Assembly: GCA_035578175.1 (NCBI GenBank) | Contig: JAQMRL010000006.1 | Span: forward strand, 18,883,506-18,947,505 | Direction: 5' to 3' | Length of the DNA: 64,000 nucleotides | Origin: Catonia carolina | Lineage: Eukaryota; Arthropoda; Insecta; Hemiptera; Achilidae | Part shown: positions 1 to 10,344 of the stretch, one piece after another | Layout: each line of letters begins with the position of its first letter | Numbering within the stretch: position 1 is the stretch's first letter | The notes under the pieces: model-generated | Database searches by the model: none | Seen by the model: only the letters and a program-made list of their open reading frames with translations | What the model was told of the DNA's origin: nothing | Made by a program: the position numbers and the translations under genes

Positions 1-133
1 AATTGCTGCTAATGCAGACGGTGAAGGATGAAATGAATTTTTTGTAACGTATGAAAAAATGCCATGCCCGAGTGGGATTCGAACCCAAGACCGCGTGATG
101 AGAGGCGAGCACGTTACCAGCTCCTAAAATAAG
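1..133 (-). repeat. tRNA-derived SINE, family D (D1), cut by window start
   Basis: Read on the minus strand, this has a B-box-like GGTTCGAATCC inside a tRNA-like 3' half (complement of 71-90). Upstream is a leader with GTAACGTGCTCGCCTCTCAT, which resembles the anticodon region of a tRNA. Downstream is a body with CATTTTTTCATACGTTACAA and CCGTCTGCATTAGCAG, shared with the copies at 33727 and 36176. Pol III box spacing and the shared body show a SINE rather than a working tRNA gene. The left side runs off the window. Confidence 0.7.
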
Positions 134-1631
134 TTGCAAAGAAGCTTTAACCGGTGCCGAAACATTATTAACTTTCATGGAAAATCAGGATGACACAGAT
201 TACGTGGACATTTTACATATTCGTGGTTATATAAGAAAAATAAAAGAAAAAATATTGCAGCATTAAATGAAACAAAGTAAAATAACAGATTTTTTGTGAT
301 TTTTTTTGGTACGTAGTTTAAGGTAAGACTTATATAAATTTATGTAGTAAATATTTTTATTTCAATACAATTTGTTTATTTATTTCCGATATCCGATAGT
401 ATTAACATGTATTAATCAGTAGAATAAAACATACGCGTAACTGGTAGTTTTGTTTATGACGTAAGTGGTCTCGACCGAATTGGGTTGTATTATCCGTGTT
501 TTCCGGTTATCCGGTATAGTTATCCCCCCAATTACCACGGATAATCGGTATTATACTGTAATTACAAAAGTTGTGTTATTTTTATTTGAAAATAAATTCT
601 TAAATTAGAAGAATTATTTGGTAGTTCCATTGTAAGAAACTTCAAAAATCTTTTCCATGGAAAAGGAATTGTACTGCTTTTTCTAACGAATAACACCCTA
701 AAGGAACTAAACTGTATATATATATATATTGATCGACTGAAATTATCTAGTGTTCAAAGCAAGATTGAAATAGACTCGCTTATATTGTTTTGGTAATAAT
801 GCAACGCCGACTGTATTAGGCCGAAGCAATTTGTTGGGATTTTCCGAAAACTAATATAAGAATATTTTAAATTTGCGGAAAAGATTATGGGGCTGGGATT
901 TTTTGATTATTAAGGGATTGCAAAGGCACGGCAGTATGAACGAGGGGTTGAAGATAATTTTAGTTGAAGGACAATAGATTAAGAGGGTGGGAGTTGAAGT
1001 AAAAGTCTCTGAATTGATCACAAGGATTGTGTTCCTCTATTGTATTCCTCGTAGGTTGTTGTATTCAGGAAACAGATATTCTATACTGCAAGTAGGGAAG
1101 TATTAATTTGCAATCTCGAAGGAAGTTTTTCTTGCCTTTTTTTTCTTGTTGCTCAATATTACTCTTCCATAGGAACGTTTTAATATTCTTCCAACCTTAC
1201 AAAACAACACGTTTTGGTTAGCTTCAGTTCAGTTCGGTTTGGGTTTTGCTATTATGTGTACTTTTTGTTATATCAGCGACTTATCTCTTTGCAAAAAAAA
1301 ATCAAGAAAAACTTGTGGCCTATGTAGATAGGTTCTTTTTTCATACTTTCTTTCTTTTTTCGTTATAGATTTTAATTTTCTTCTCTTATAATGATGGTAT
1401 ACTAAGCTATCCTCATTCTGTACTATTACATGATATTTTTTCTTCTTTATAGGCTCTCTCATTGGAGGAAATCTAGTCAGAGTCTAAATATTTCTCAATA
1501 CTCTCTCATTCACTCTGATCTCTATTCGTCTTGTAGCATTTGATTTTTTATTTGTTAAAATATTTTTTTCTTTTCACGGCACTTCATTAAAATTCTATGG
1601 GCTTATACTTTAAAGCTTATTATACCTTGTA
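134..1631. other. AT-rich stretch without recognised genes
   Basis: No open frame here looks like protein and no repeat family recognised elsewhere in the window occurs. A short (TA)n run lies at 716-730. A T-rich stretch at 1130-1450 produces only low-complexity Lys/Arg-rich frames. Confidence 0.6.
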
Positions 1632-1633
1632 TA

Positions 1634-2601
1634 CGAGGTGTGGCTATTAAATAATGAGACTGACGTTGTAAAAAATTTAATTTTAATTTTATACATAATC
1701 ACTTATTGTCACTTTCAATATTTACTCCTTGTCTATCACTACAACGGTCCATGCGAATTTTCCATTGTTGGAAACAGTGCTGGAAGTCATCTTCTGCTAG
1801 CTACTTCAGGACACGTGTCGCTTTCTCTTTTACAGCTTTCACAGACTCAAATCTTGCTCCTTTTAATGCAGATTTCACCTTAGGGAACATGAACTTGCAC
1901 TAACTAGGGACTTAAAAGTCGCATGGTGCAAGATCTGGTGAATAAGGTGGATGTTCAAACACTGAGATGCTGTACTAGGCTAGGAACCTCTTGACAGATA
2001 ATGCGGAATGAGCTGGCGCATGGTCTTGGTGAAGAACCCATAATTAGTCCTTCCACATTTCGAGGTGTTTTTTCTTTACTCTTTGACGTAGTTTAGAAAG
2101 TAATATTATAATACAAGGTAGTAATATTGATTTATTGTTTGAACTTCAGGAACTTAGTGAAGGTAACAATCCCATGGATATAAAAAAAAAACAGTCATCA
2201 TTGCTTTAAATTTTGACTTGCTCATTCGAGCTTTTTTGGCTTTCGGTGAAGTTCGGCTCTTCCAGTGCATGGATTGGCGCTTTGTTTCCGGATGATAAGT
2301 TAAAAACCACGTGTCATTACTTATTAATATCGTTTCCAAAAAATTTAGGTAATTTTCAATCGCGTACAAAGTGTCAGTACAAACATTTTTGCGAGCTTCA
2401 TTTCAAACATTTTTGAGCGGCACGTGTCCTGAAGGAGCTGACAGAAGATGACTTCCAGCACTGTTTCCAACTATGGAAAATTCCCATGGAGAATAGTAGG
2501 GATAGAGAAGGAGTGTATACTGAAGGTGACAATAAGTGATTATGTATAAAATTAAAATTAAATTGTTTTCGTCAGTCTCGTTATTTAATAGCCACACCTT
2601 G
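1634..2601 (-). mobile_element. degenerate fold-back mariner element
   Basis: It is flanked by TA on both sides (1632-1633 and 2602-2603). The ends are inverted repeats beginning CGAGGTGTGGC on the left and, complemented, CAAGGTGTGGC on the right, a typical mariner terminus. The inverted similarity continues inward for about 190 bases (1634-1830 against 2413-2601). Both arms contain the 3' end of a transposase, so the original 5' end and N-terminal coding part are missing and have been replaced by an inverted copy of the 3' end. The remaining transposase pieces are on the minus strand. The element is non-autonomous and, lacking its DNA-binding domain, cannot encode a working enzyme. Confidence 0.85.
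1690..2369 (-). pseudogene. mariner transposase pseudogene (catalytic half)
   Basis: Minus-strand reading from about 2369 gives the block around the first catalytic Asp of mariner DD34D transposases (NDTWFLTYHPETKRQS, then KKARMSKSKFKAM). After a break, a second segment reads HPPYSPDLAPCDF, the block of the third catalytic Asp, complementary to about 1945-1985. A C-terminal tail follows with DDFQHCFQQWKIRMDRC, complementary to about 1745-1790. Stop codons interrupt it after CDF and after RVLK. The first-Asp motif is degraded (expected GDE or GDET), and the segment around the second Asp is deleted. The N-terminal paired-like helix-turn-helix region is absent. It is a relic and not a gene of the host. 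Confidence 0.8.
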
Positions 2602-2604
2602 TAT

Positions 2605-2790
2605 AGTAAGTTGGCTTCTGAGCCGCTCAGCTACCTGAGTCTGACCCTTGTCACCGGCTGTCAATCACAACCGCCCGTAGCTCTTTCAATGATGAGTCAC
2701 CTACTGGTATCACCACAAGGCCATTTCATTTTTTTATTTTACTAATAATTTGAAATTTTTTTGTACGAATTTGAAAAGATTATTAAAAAA
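2605..2790. other. short GC-richer unclassified segment
   Basis: About 110 bases at 2610-2720 are richer in GC than the surroundings. On the minus strand they carry an A-box-like TAGCTGAGCGG. No B-box follows because the mariner element begins just beyond. It could be a SINE head cut by the mariner insertion. Evidence is weak. Confidence 0.25.
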
Positions 2791-3740
2791 TCTGGTGTGA
2801 AACACTCACACAACTATCTTTTGCCAATGCAAATAATTAACAATAAACCTAACATTATAAATAAAACATTAGAAATAAACAAACAAAATACTAACTTTAA
2901 AACATAACCTAATTAATTTTAATCATGAGTGAAAGACGCAAAATGAAAATCAACCTCAGTTTAGCTTAAAAATACGGAAATCACTCTTTCACGCTAAACT
3001 AGGTTCTGTAGAGAAAAATGCTATAAATAAAAGTTGTAGATCTTTTAATTTGCTATAAATTTGATTATATACACTTTTGTCGTAAAATGCATTCTAAGGC
3101 CGAAATCTTAAAAACATCGATTTTTCACACGTTTTCGTGAGAAAAATAAAGAAAATTTCTAATTACTGCTAAACTAAGCGTTATACAAGAAATGTTTGAA
3201 ATTAACGTTGTAGAATTTTAAATTCTCTACAAATTTTGTTATATAAATTTTTGCGCTAAAATGCATATTAAAGCCGTTATCCTAAAAAAAGTATTTTTTT
3301 ACGAGAAAACAGTCTCGCCAAGAATTTCAGCAAACATGACGCCTGCCCTATCTTGTAGAGAATAAAAAATTTAGTAAACCAGGCGATTTTTAAAAACATC
3401 GTAGGACCATTTTTAAGAAAATCGCAAAAAAGTGAAAAATTATACGGATAATTTACTACTTCCGGTTGACCGATTTTGATGAAAATGTTCGTGTCGTGTC
3501 GGTAGTAATATGTAACTTAAGTTTTATGTTTCAAATTTGTACGATGTTCTGTTCTTGAGATATTCTGTTCACACACACACACACACACACACTCACAGAC
3601 ACACACACACACACACACACAGACCAATCGCTAAAAACATGTTTTTTGGGTTCAGGGGGTCTGAAAACGTGTAGATCCGGTGAAAACTCGATTTCTAAAA
3701 ATCGACATGATAACAATACTTTCCTTCCTATATATTCATA
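2791..3740 (-). mobile_element. family A copy A1 (main part), HINE-like
   Basis: Minus-oriented family A copy starting with the terminal hairpin block (complement of GTGTGAGTGTTTCACAC), then the subterminal inverted repeat, the body and the (GT)n position at 3570-3623. It stops at 3740, where SINE copy E1 is inserted. The missing terminal piece reappears at 5026-5050, so the element is split, not truncated. Confidence 0.85.
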
Positions 3741-4069
3741 ACCCACCGGGTTGGTCTAGAGGTAAAGTCGTCGCCAAAATCATATTGCTGATTTTCGGAG
3801 ACGAAGGTTCCTGGTTCAAATACTAGTAAAGGTAGTTACTTTTATACGGATTTGAATACTAGATAGTGGTTTCCGGTGTACTTTGATGGTTGGGGTTCAA
3901 TTAACCATACTCTCTCAGGAATGGTCGACCAGGATCTGTACAAGACTACACCTCATTTACACGTCATACACACATCCACATCTCATTGGGTCATGGAGTT
4001 GCTTTTTGTTCTCAATTGAACTGATTGCAACGTACACATATTAAGAATAAAAAAAAGAAAATATATATA
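3741..4069 (+). repeat. SINE family E (E1) with 10-bp target duplication
   Basis: tRNA-like head with A-box TGGTCTAGAGG and B-box GGTTCAAATAC (consensus in other copies GGTTCAAATCC), a body of about 250 bases, and an A-rich tail. The target-site duplication TATATTCATA lies at 3731-3740 and again at 5026-5035, interrupting family A copy A1. This copy has a damaged anticodon-region palindrome (AAAATCATATTGCTGATTTT). A mariner-type element is inserted in its tail. Confidence 0.85.
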
Positions 4070-5022
4070 GGGTGATTCAAAAAGAGCGCCGGTTTTGATA
4101 TATCAAATTAAGAGATTTATTTTATTGAAAAACTGAAAATAAATACATCAACAAGTTCATCTTACCTTCCGATTTCATGTATGAAAAATGATGTCATGCA
4201 TGTGTCCTCCTCTACTGCGCTGGCACGCATCAACTCTGTCCATGAAATTGGATATTACTGCACGACAAGTTTCGACTTCCATTTGCCCGATAACCCGTCG
4301 AATTTCCTCCTTCAAGTCATTGATGTTTCGGGGTTTTTTGGCATACACCAATGACTTCAGATGACCCCAAAGATGAAAGTCACAAGGCGTCAAGTCACAC
4401 GACCTTGGTGGCCATTGATGGTCGGAATTACGAGAAATGATGCGATCCTGGAACCGTTCACGGAGCAACAACATTGTTTCTCGTGCAGAAACTGAATTTT
4501 ATACGGGTGATATTGAAGATCGTACCGAAGAATTCTCCGTACAGAAGAACATCGTAAACCCAATTGTTGAGAACGGCGACGTATTGATTTTGCTGGGCTA
4601 ACAGCCACACTGTCACTAACCAACGCAACGTTCTGCTCAGTTCGGCCAGAACGACGACGTCCAGAACTTTTAAGGTCGACTGTTGAACCCGTCTCAAAAA
4701 ACTTTTTCATGAGCCTGCGAACTGTTGATTCATTCGGTGCTTCATTACGTCCTAGAGTACCGCGAAGTCGCCTGACAGTAGCCGCATAACTCTCTCCACT
4801 CTGGTAAAATGTTTTGACGATTAACACTCGTTGTGCAATAGTAAACTTCTCCATGGTTAGACACAGACTGCGAGAATACTACACTGCGAACAAGAGAAAC
4901 TACCACTGAATCGTCAATCGGAATGTTCTCCGAAATAGAAATGAGGTCTAGCAATGTTGCCAACCGATAAACAAAAATTTACCAGCCGTTTAAAAACCGG
5001 CGCTCTTTTTGAATCTCCCCGT
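4070..5022 (-). mobile_element. internally deleted mariner/Tc1-type element
   Basis: The terminal inverted repeats begin GGGTGATTCAAAAAGAGCGC on the left, and complement to GGGGAGATTCAAAAAGAGCG on the right. TA-rich flanks suit a TA target. The element carries a minus-strand transposase gene whose centre is deleted, so it is a deletion derivative. It sits in the A-rich tail of SINE E1, making it the youngest of three nested insertions. Confidence 0.85.
4175..4854 (-). pseudogene. IS630/Tc1/mariner transposase, centre deleted
   Basis: From Met at 4854 the minus strand encodes an N-terminal helix-turn-helix of the DUF4817 type: FTIAQRVLIVKTFYQSGESY, then STVRRLMKKFFETGSTVDLK, then a GR-rich linker (SGRRRSGRTEQNV). 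It continues to about residue 122 (YHPYKIQFLH). There the frame is joined to a C-terminal piece in another frame (4474-4175): ARETMLLLRERF, then WPPRSCDLTPCDFHLWGHLK, which holds the third acidic catalytic residue, ending in SRGGHMHDIIFHT. The stretch with the first two catalytic Asp residues is gone and the frames do not match. Intact family members are about 350 residues; about 220 remain here. Inactive. Confidence 0.85.
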
Positions 5023-5025
5023 TAT

Positions 5026-5050
5026 TATATTCATATAGGCAAAAGAAAGT
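5026..5050 (-). mobile_element. terminal piece of family A copy A1
   Basis: TATATTCATATAGGCAAAAG followed by AAAGT is the expected left-end block of family A in minus orientation. It continues from 3740 once E1 and the mariner-type element are removed. The first 10 bases are the E1 target duplication. Confidence 0.8.
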
Positions 5051-5174
5051 AAAAATCGGCCCGATTTAAAATGATTAATTAATGAGATTCTAATTGACTG
5101 CATTCCACTATATTTGTATATGTAATACTGATTTATATTTCAAACTAATCGACGCTCTATATTTAATGATTTTT

Positions 5175-5329
5175 ACTTTCTCTTGCCTATATGAATATAT
5201 AGGAAGGAAAGTATTGTTTTCATGTCGATTTTTCGAAAACGAGTTTTCACCGGATCTATACGTTTTCAGACCCCCTGAACCCAAAAAACATGTTTTTAGC
5301 GATTGGTCTGTGTGTGTCTGTGTGTGTGT

Positions 5330-5368
<39 letters not shown>

Positions 5369-6136
5369 TGTGTATACAAAATATCTCAAGAACGGAACAT
5401 CGTACGAACTTGAAACTTGAAACTTAAGTTACATACCACTACCGGACCCGACACGAACATTTTCATCAAAAACGGTCAACCGGAAGTAGTAGTTTATTCG
5501 TATAATTTTTCACTTTTTTGCGATTTTCTCAAAAACAGGTCCTACGATTTTTTTTAAAAATCGCCTGGTTTACTCAATTTTTTATTCTCTACAAGATAAG
5601 GTAGGCGACATGTTTGCTGAAATTCTGCGCGAGGCTGTTTTTACGTAAAAACATTTTCTTTTTAAGATTGCGGCTTTAATATGCATTTCAGCGCAAAACG
5701 TTATATAATAAAAGTTGTAGAGAATGTAAAATTCTACAACTTTTATTTCAAACATTTTTTTGTGTAACGCTTAGTTTAGCGGTAATTAGCAATTTTATGT
5801 TTTTTTTCTCACGAACACGTGTGAAAAATCAATTTTTTTAAGATTTCGGCCTTAGAATGCATTTTACGACAAAAGTGTATAAAATCAAATTTATAGGAAA
5901 TTAAAAGATCTACAACTTTTATTTTAAGCATTTTTTTGTACAGTGTCTAGTTTAGCGTGAATGAGCGATTTTCCATATTTTTAAGCTAAACTGAGGTCGA
6001 TTTTAATTTTGGGTATTTCACTAATGTTTTTTGAGGTTAGTTTCTTGTTCATTTCTAATGTTTTAATACTAATGTTGGGTTTATTGTTAATTATTTGCAT
6101 TGGCAAGAGAAAGTTGTGTGAGTGTTTCACACCAGA
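5175..6136 (+). mobile_element. family A copy A2, full length
   Basis: It begins ACTTTCTCTTGCC after a T-run and ends with the hairpin GTGTGAGTGTTTCACAC plus CAGA, followed by T-run. An expanded GT-rich tract lies at 5308-5376. The subterminal GGCAAGAGAAAGT is present near 6102. No transposase is encoded. It lies head-on to copy A1, with about 125 bases between them. Confidence 0.9.
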
Positions 6137-6526
6137 TTTTTATAGTATAAATTTTGATAGTATAATTTTTTTTTTAACACGTACGTTGTTTTTAGTAAAC
6201 ATCTCGCGGATATAACACGGTTTTAAAGTTAAAAGTCCACGTTTCAGACCTCACATTGAGTAAGGTCATAACTTCATATTAGTGATATGTGACTTTCGTA
6301 TGATGTTAACACACAAATAAATATGTCTAAACACGATTGTATTTTATGATACTAGTTGTTAAGTTTTAAATGTATTTTCTATTTATTTTTTATGTGTTAT
6401 TTTATTATGTATTGAATAATTATATAATTCATAAATTGTTCAAATTAAATTTTATTTTTCATATATTATTTATTTTAGTTTAATGTTAACATTTAAACTT
6501 AGGTTAGACTGATTTATCGGTTTTTT
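6137..6526. other. AT-rich spacer
   Basis: No recognised repeat or gene. Unique-looking AT-rich DNA between two family A copies. Confidence 0.5.
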
Positions 6527-7372
6527 ACTTTCTCTTGTCTATATGAGTATATAGGAAGGAAAATATTGTTTTCATGTCGATTTTTCGAAATCGAGTTTTA
6601 ACCGGATCTACTACACATTTTCAGAAAACCCCCGATCCCAAAAAACATCTTAAGCGATTGGTCTGTGTGTCTGTGAACAGAATATCTAAAGAACGGAACA
6701 TCTTAAGAACTTGAAACTTAAAACTTAAGTTAGATACCACTAGAGGACTCGACACGAACATTTTAACCAAAATCAGTCAACCGGAAGTAGTAGTTTATTC
6801 GTGTAATTTTTCATTTTTTGCTTATTTTTCAAAAATGGCTCCTACAATTTTTATTAAAAACGCCTCATTTACTACATTTTTTATGCTCTACAAGATACAC
6901 GGTAGGCGCCATGTCTGCTGAAATTCTTCGGAACTGTTTTCTCGAAAAAAATTGGTTTCTTTTTTTTAAATTGCGGCTTTAATATGCATTTTAACGCAAA
7001 AACGTGTATAACAAAAGTTGTAGAAAATTAAAATTCTACAACTGTTATTTCAAACAGTTTTTTTGTATAACGCCTAGTTTAGCTGTAATTAGCGATTTTC
7101 TGTTTTTTCTCACGAAAACGTGTAATAAATCAATTTTTTAGGATTTCGGCCTTAGTATGCATTTTACGACAAAAGTGTCTAATATAAAATTTGTAGGAAA
7201 TTAAAAGATCTACAACTTTTATTTAAAGCATTTTTCTCTACAAAGCATAGTTTAGCGTGGACGAATGATTTTCTGTATTTTTAAGCCAAACTGAGGTTGA
7301 TTTTCAGTTTGTGGCTGTCACTCATGATTAAAATAAGGTTATATTGTTCATTATTTGCATTGTCAAGAGAAA
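6527..7372 (+). mobile_element. family A copy A3, right end lost at SINE
   Basis: Starts ACTTTCTCTTG after T-run. The GT position holds only a short GTCTGTGTGTCTG, so the microsatellite has not expanded. The copy runs through the body to TTTGCATTGTCAAGAGAAA and then meets the tail of SINE E2. The last 25 or so bases including the terminal hairpin do not reappear after E2. Confidence 0.85.
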
Positions 7373-7692
7373 TTTTTTTTTTGATTCCTAATATAAGTAC
7401 GTTGCAATCTGTTCAATTCAGAACAGTAAGCAACCCCATGAGATGAGGATGATGTGTATGACGTGTAAATGAGGTGTAGTCTTGTACAGACCCAGGTCGA
7501 CCACTCCTGAGAGAGTATGGTTAATTCAACCCCAACCATCAAAGTAAACCGGTAACCACTGTCTAGCATTCAAATCCGTATAAAAGTAACTACCTTTACT
7601 AGGATTTGAACCAGGAACCTTCGTTTCCGAAAATCAGCTGTTAAACAGCTGATTTTGGCGACGACTTTAGCTGTAGACCAACCCGGTGGGTT
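7373..7692 (-). repeat. SINE family E (E2)
   Basis: Minus-oriented: T-rich tail at 7373, body, then B-box (complement of GGATTTGAACC at 7602-7612), the palindrome near 7635-7662, A-box complement and head complement CCCGGTGGG at 7683-7691. It abuts truncated family A copy A3. No clear target duplication is visible. Confidence 0.85.
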
Positions 7693-8154
7693 TAAATATT
7701 TTTTAATCTTTAAATTTTTAATATCAGTTGTTCAGATTATTATCATGATTCTACTCACACAATATTTTACAATTATATATTCAGATGAGTATTTTCATTA
7801 TAATAGTTAAGATCAAATCTGGTACATTCTGGTTAATTTTCAAAGGTTTGTCAACTGAGCCGTCAAAGCATTTGCTTTTTCAAGTGGGCGTGGAAGGGAA
7901 TCTTGGTTCCAACTGTGAACTTAGTAATCTGATTTTTTTCAAATAATTGGGATGTCTATCTCTTCCGAGGTTGCCCAATACTACGTTGTCCAGTTTACTT
8001 ATAAATAAACACTTGTTTAATTCAATCTTATGGAATCCGCAGCAAATGACCACACCACTTTTCCTTATATTTCGACAAGTTTATATCACCCTTGAGCAAC
8101 ATTATGTCCATCTTTAATATACTTCTTTATTTTAATCGATTATAAATAATGTTC
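7693..8154. other. unclassified AT-rich stretch
   Basis: Nothing recognised apart from short AT-rich runs. Confidence 0.4.
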
Positions 8155-8555
8155 TGCCCATAACAGACACGTTGAGTGTCAAATTATTTACACTCAATGT
8201 GTACGTTACAAGGATAAAATAAATAGTTATTTTTCTTATCACGTGGTCAGCCAATTAAATGACTGAATCATTTAAGAACAGAAGTGGTAGAGTTGTAAAA
8301 GGTACTACTTATCAGAGTTATCTCCTCTGAAAGTATGAATTTCATTATACAGCCAGACCCTGTGGTGAATGAAGTGAAGTGATCGTTTTGGAGATTGGAA
8401 AATATGTGATTTTCAGAGGGCCTGACATGCTGTTAAGCGTACTTTTTCATTCAGTGAGGAAGGCAAGTGTAAATCACCTCACTCCTCGTTTTACTTAGTA
8501 AAACCTCTAGAGGTTCAAACCAGCCTTTCGGCTGAAGACCTAAACGACTATCAAT
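8155..8555 (-). repeat. family C repeat, copy C1
   Basis: Shares long stretches with six other copies: the block CAGCCAGACCCTGTGGTGAA, CACCTCACTCCTCGTTTTAC and GGTTCAAACCAGCCTTTCGG. About 400 bp and non-coding. In the opposite orientation some copies begin with a (GTT)n run, which would be an (AAC)n tail here, so it may be a SINE. I do not see clear pol III boxes. It forms an inverted pair with C2, with about 530 bases between. Confidence 0.75.
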
Positions 8556-9086
8556 AATGTATTTATGATACATTATTCATATCACACTCGAAAGTTATTA
8601 TATTTAAACTAATAAATACATAATGAAAACTCTATGCAATTATTATTTTTTACTTGAAGTAATTCACAATTTAAAACGACAGTTCTAATATCATATCATA
8701 TATCTTTGGACATTATTGCCTATAATTTTTATTACCTGCGTAAACAACTCGTATAAATTTATAAAACTGTAATTAATGCCTATTACAATTACGTGAAATT
8801 ACTTAGATTACGATCACTAATTTCTTTCCATAACTGTTTAATATAATTATAAATTATTACTACATTTTAACCTATAACGTTGTAATAAAATTCACAATAA
8901 ATCTTGCGAATTAGATGTAATTTCACTTTTTTCCATTAAACTATATTATATTTATGTGTTCTTTTAATTGTTTTTCTTGTGCTTACTTAATTTAATTTTG
9001 CAACTGTGGAAAAATAATCAGAATTTGTATTAATAGTCTAAAAATAATTATTTTTAGGTTCAGAGGGGGTACCACCGTCAGATAGC
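8556..9086. other. AT-rich spacer inside an inverted family C pair
   Basis: No gene or known repeat recognised. A short GTT run at 9088-9110 marks the start of C2. Confidence 0.4.
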
Positions 9087-9490
9087 GTTGTTGTTGTTGT
9101 TGTTGTTAAGGTCAACTGCCGAAAGGCTGGTTTGAACCTCTAGAAGTTTTACTAAGTAAAAACGAGGAGTTAGGTGGTTTACAATTGCCTTCCTCACTGA
9201 GTGGAAAAGTATGCTTATCAGCATGTCAGGACCTCCGAAAAGCTCCTACTTTCCACCTTGCAAATGACACCTTCATTTCATTCACCACAGGGTCTGGCTG
9301 TATAGTGTAATTCATTACACTCAGAGGAGATAACTGTGACTAGTGTCTTTTATACCTCTATCTCTTCTGTTCTTAAATAGTTGAGTCATATAATAGGCTT
9401 ACTATGTGATAAGAAACAGAAGTATTTTTATAGTCCTGGAACCAACAGATCGAGTGCAATTAATTAACACTCCACCTGCCCAGTAAATTG
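9087..9490 (+). repeat. family C repeat, copy C2
   Basis: Starts with (GTT)7, then GGTCAACTGCCGAAAGGCTG, through GGGTCTGGCTGTATAGTG to CACTCCACCTGCCCAG. Full-length copy in the opposite orientation to C1. Confidence 0.8.
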
Positions 9491-9659
9491 AAATTGTGTT
9501 AATGTATCATATCTCTACTCCATCGTCATTTTAGTCGTCTTTATTTGATTCCTAGTAGATTGGAAGAATTTATTTTGCGTACTAAGGTATTATTTTAATG
9601 TTAACGTCTGTTTCTTAACCTCTCTTTCTTCTTATTCCAAACAAGGCCGCATCCTGTTC

Positions 9660-9780
9660 CGAACTCACACACTATATCATCTATTTCCATCTTTTCTTAG
9701 ATCTACCGACATCCCTTTTACCTTTTGGAGCATACCAGTGCGCCTGCTTAGGTACTGTGCTTAGGTCCTTTGATCTGACA
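9660..9780 (-). pseudogene. LINE 3' coding fragment
   Basis: Minus-strand frame reads YAPKGKRDVGRSKKRWK, which matches the conserved C-terminal motif (PKGRRDVGRPRKRW) of a common class of insect non-LTR retrotransposon reverse transcriptases. Only about 30 recognisable codons remain and upstream sequence is not recognisable. Very short 3' relic. Confidence 0.55.
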
Positions 9781-10344
9781 TCTTTTCTGTGTCTTCTCTC
9801 CAACTTTGATGATAATCCTTTATCGCTTTCTGAATGTACAGTACAATTTTCGAATTGACAGCTTGAATTTTCAGCTGGTAGAAAGTCGCTATTATTTGTT
9901 AAGCAACACTGGTTGGACAAGCGACTTTGTATGGTTACCAACTGACAGCCATTCCTGAACAAACTCCACTGGGGGCTCAGAAATTCTTGGCGAATCACAG
10001 CGAAAAGCAGCGATCAAATTGGGTGGTTGTCAATAAAGGACGGTTCCCGATAACAAATAAAAGCTTAAAAAAGATGTTATTTGGCAAATTGTGGTTAAGC
10101 GGTAAAAAAGTTTTGCAAAGTTCATTGTAATATTTTTGGAATTTTAAATTAGTAATATAATCAGTGACACGTTTCGGAAACCTGGCATAATATTAAGTTT
10201 TGCCCTTTTAAAATTAGGACGTTTTGAAATTATGGTACGTAAGGATAGGCCTATATTTCATCGATTATTGATTCAGTTTTTTGTGTGTGATCTCTACTCT
10301 TAATTTTCACCATCTCGAAGGCATGTACAGTGATTATTCTTTTT
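9781..10344. other. unclassified stretch
   Basis: A plus-strand open frame at 9927-10130 has no recognised motif and no support. Otherwise nothing seen. Confidence 0.35.

Noticed and set aside
1638..1903. Plus-strand open frames at the left arm of the mariner at 1634
   Set aside because: They are antisense to the transposase C-terminus in the inverted repeat.
3531..3746. Open frames rich in VCVCVC or THTHTH over GT/CA tracts (also at 5094, 10343, 49069, 52722, 57182)
   Set aside because: They are translations of the microsatellite inside family A or of plain (CA)n and carry no protein signal.
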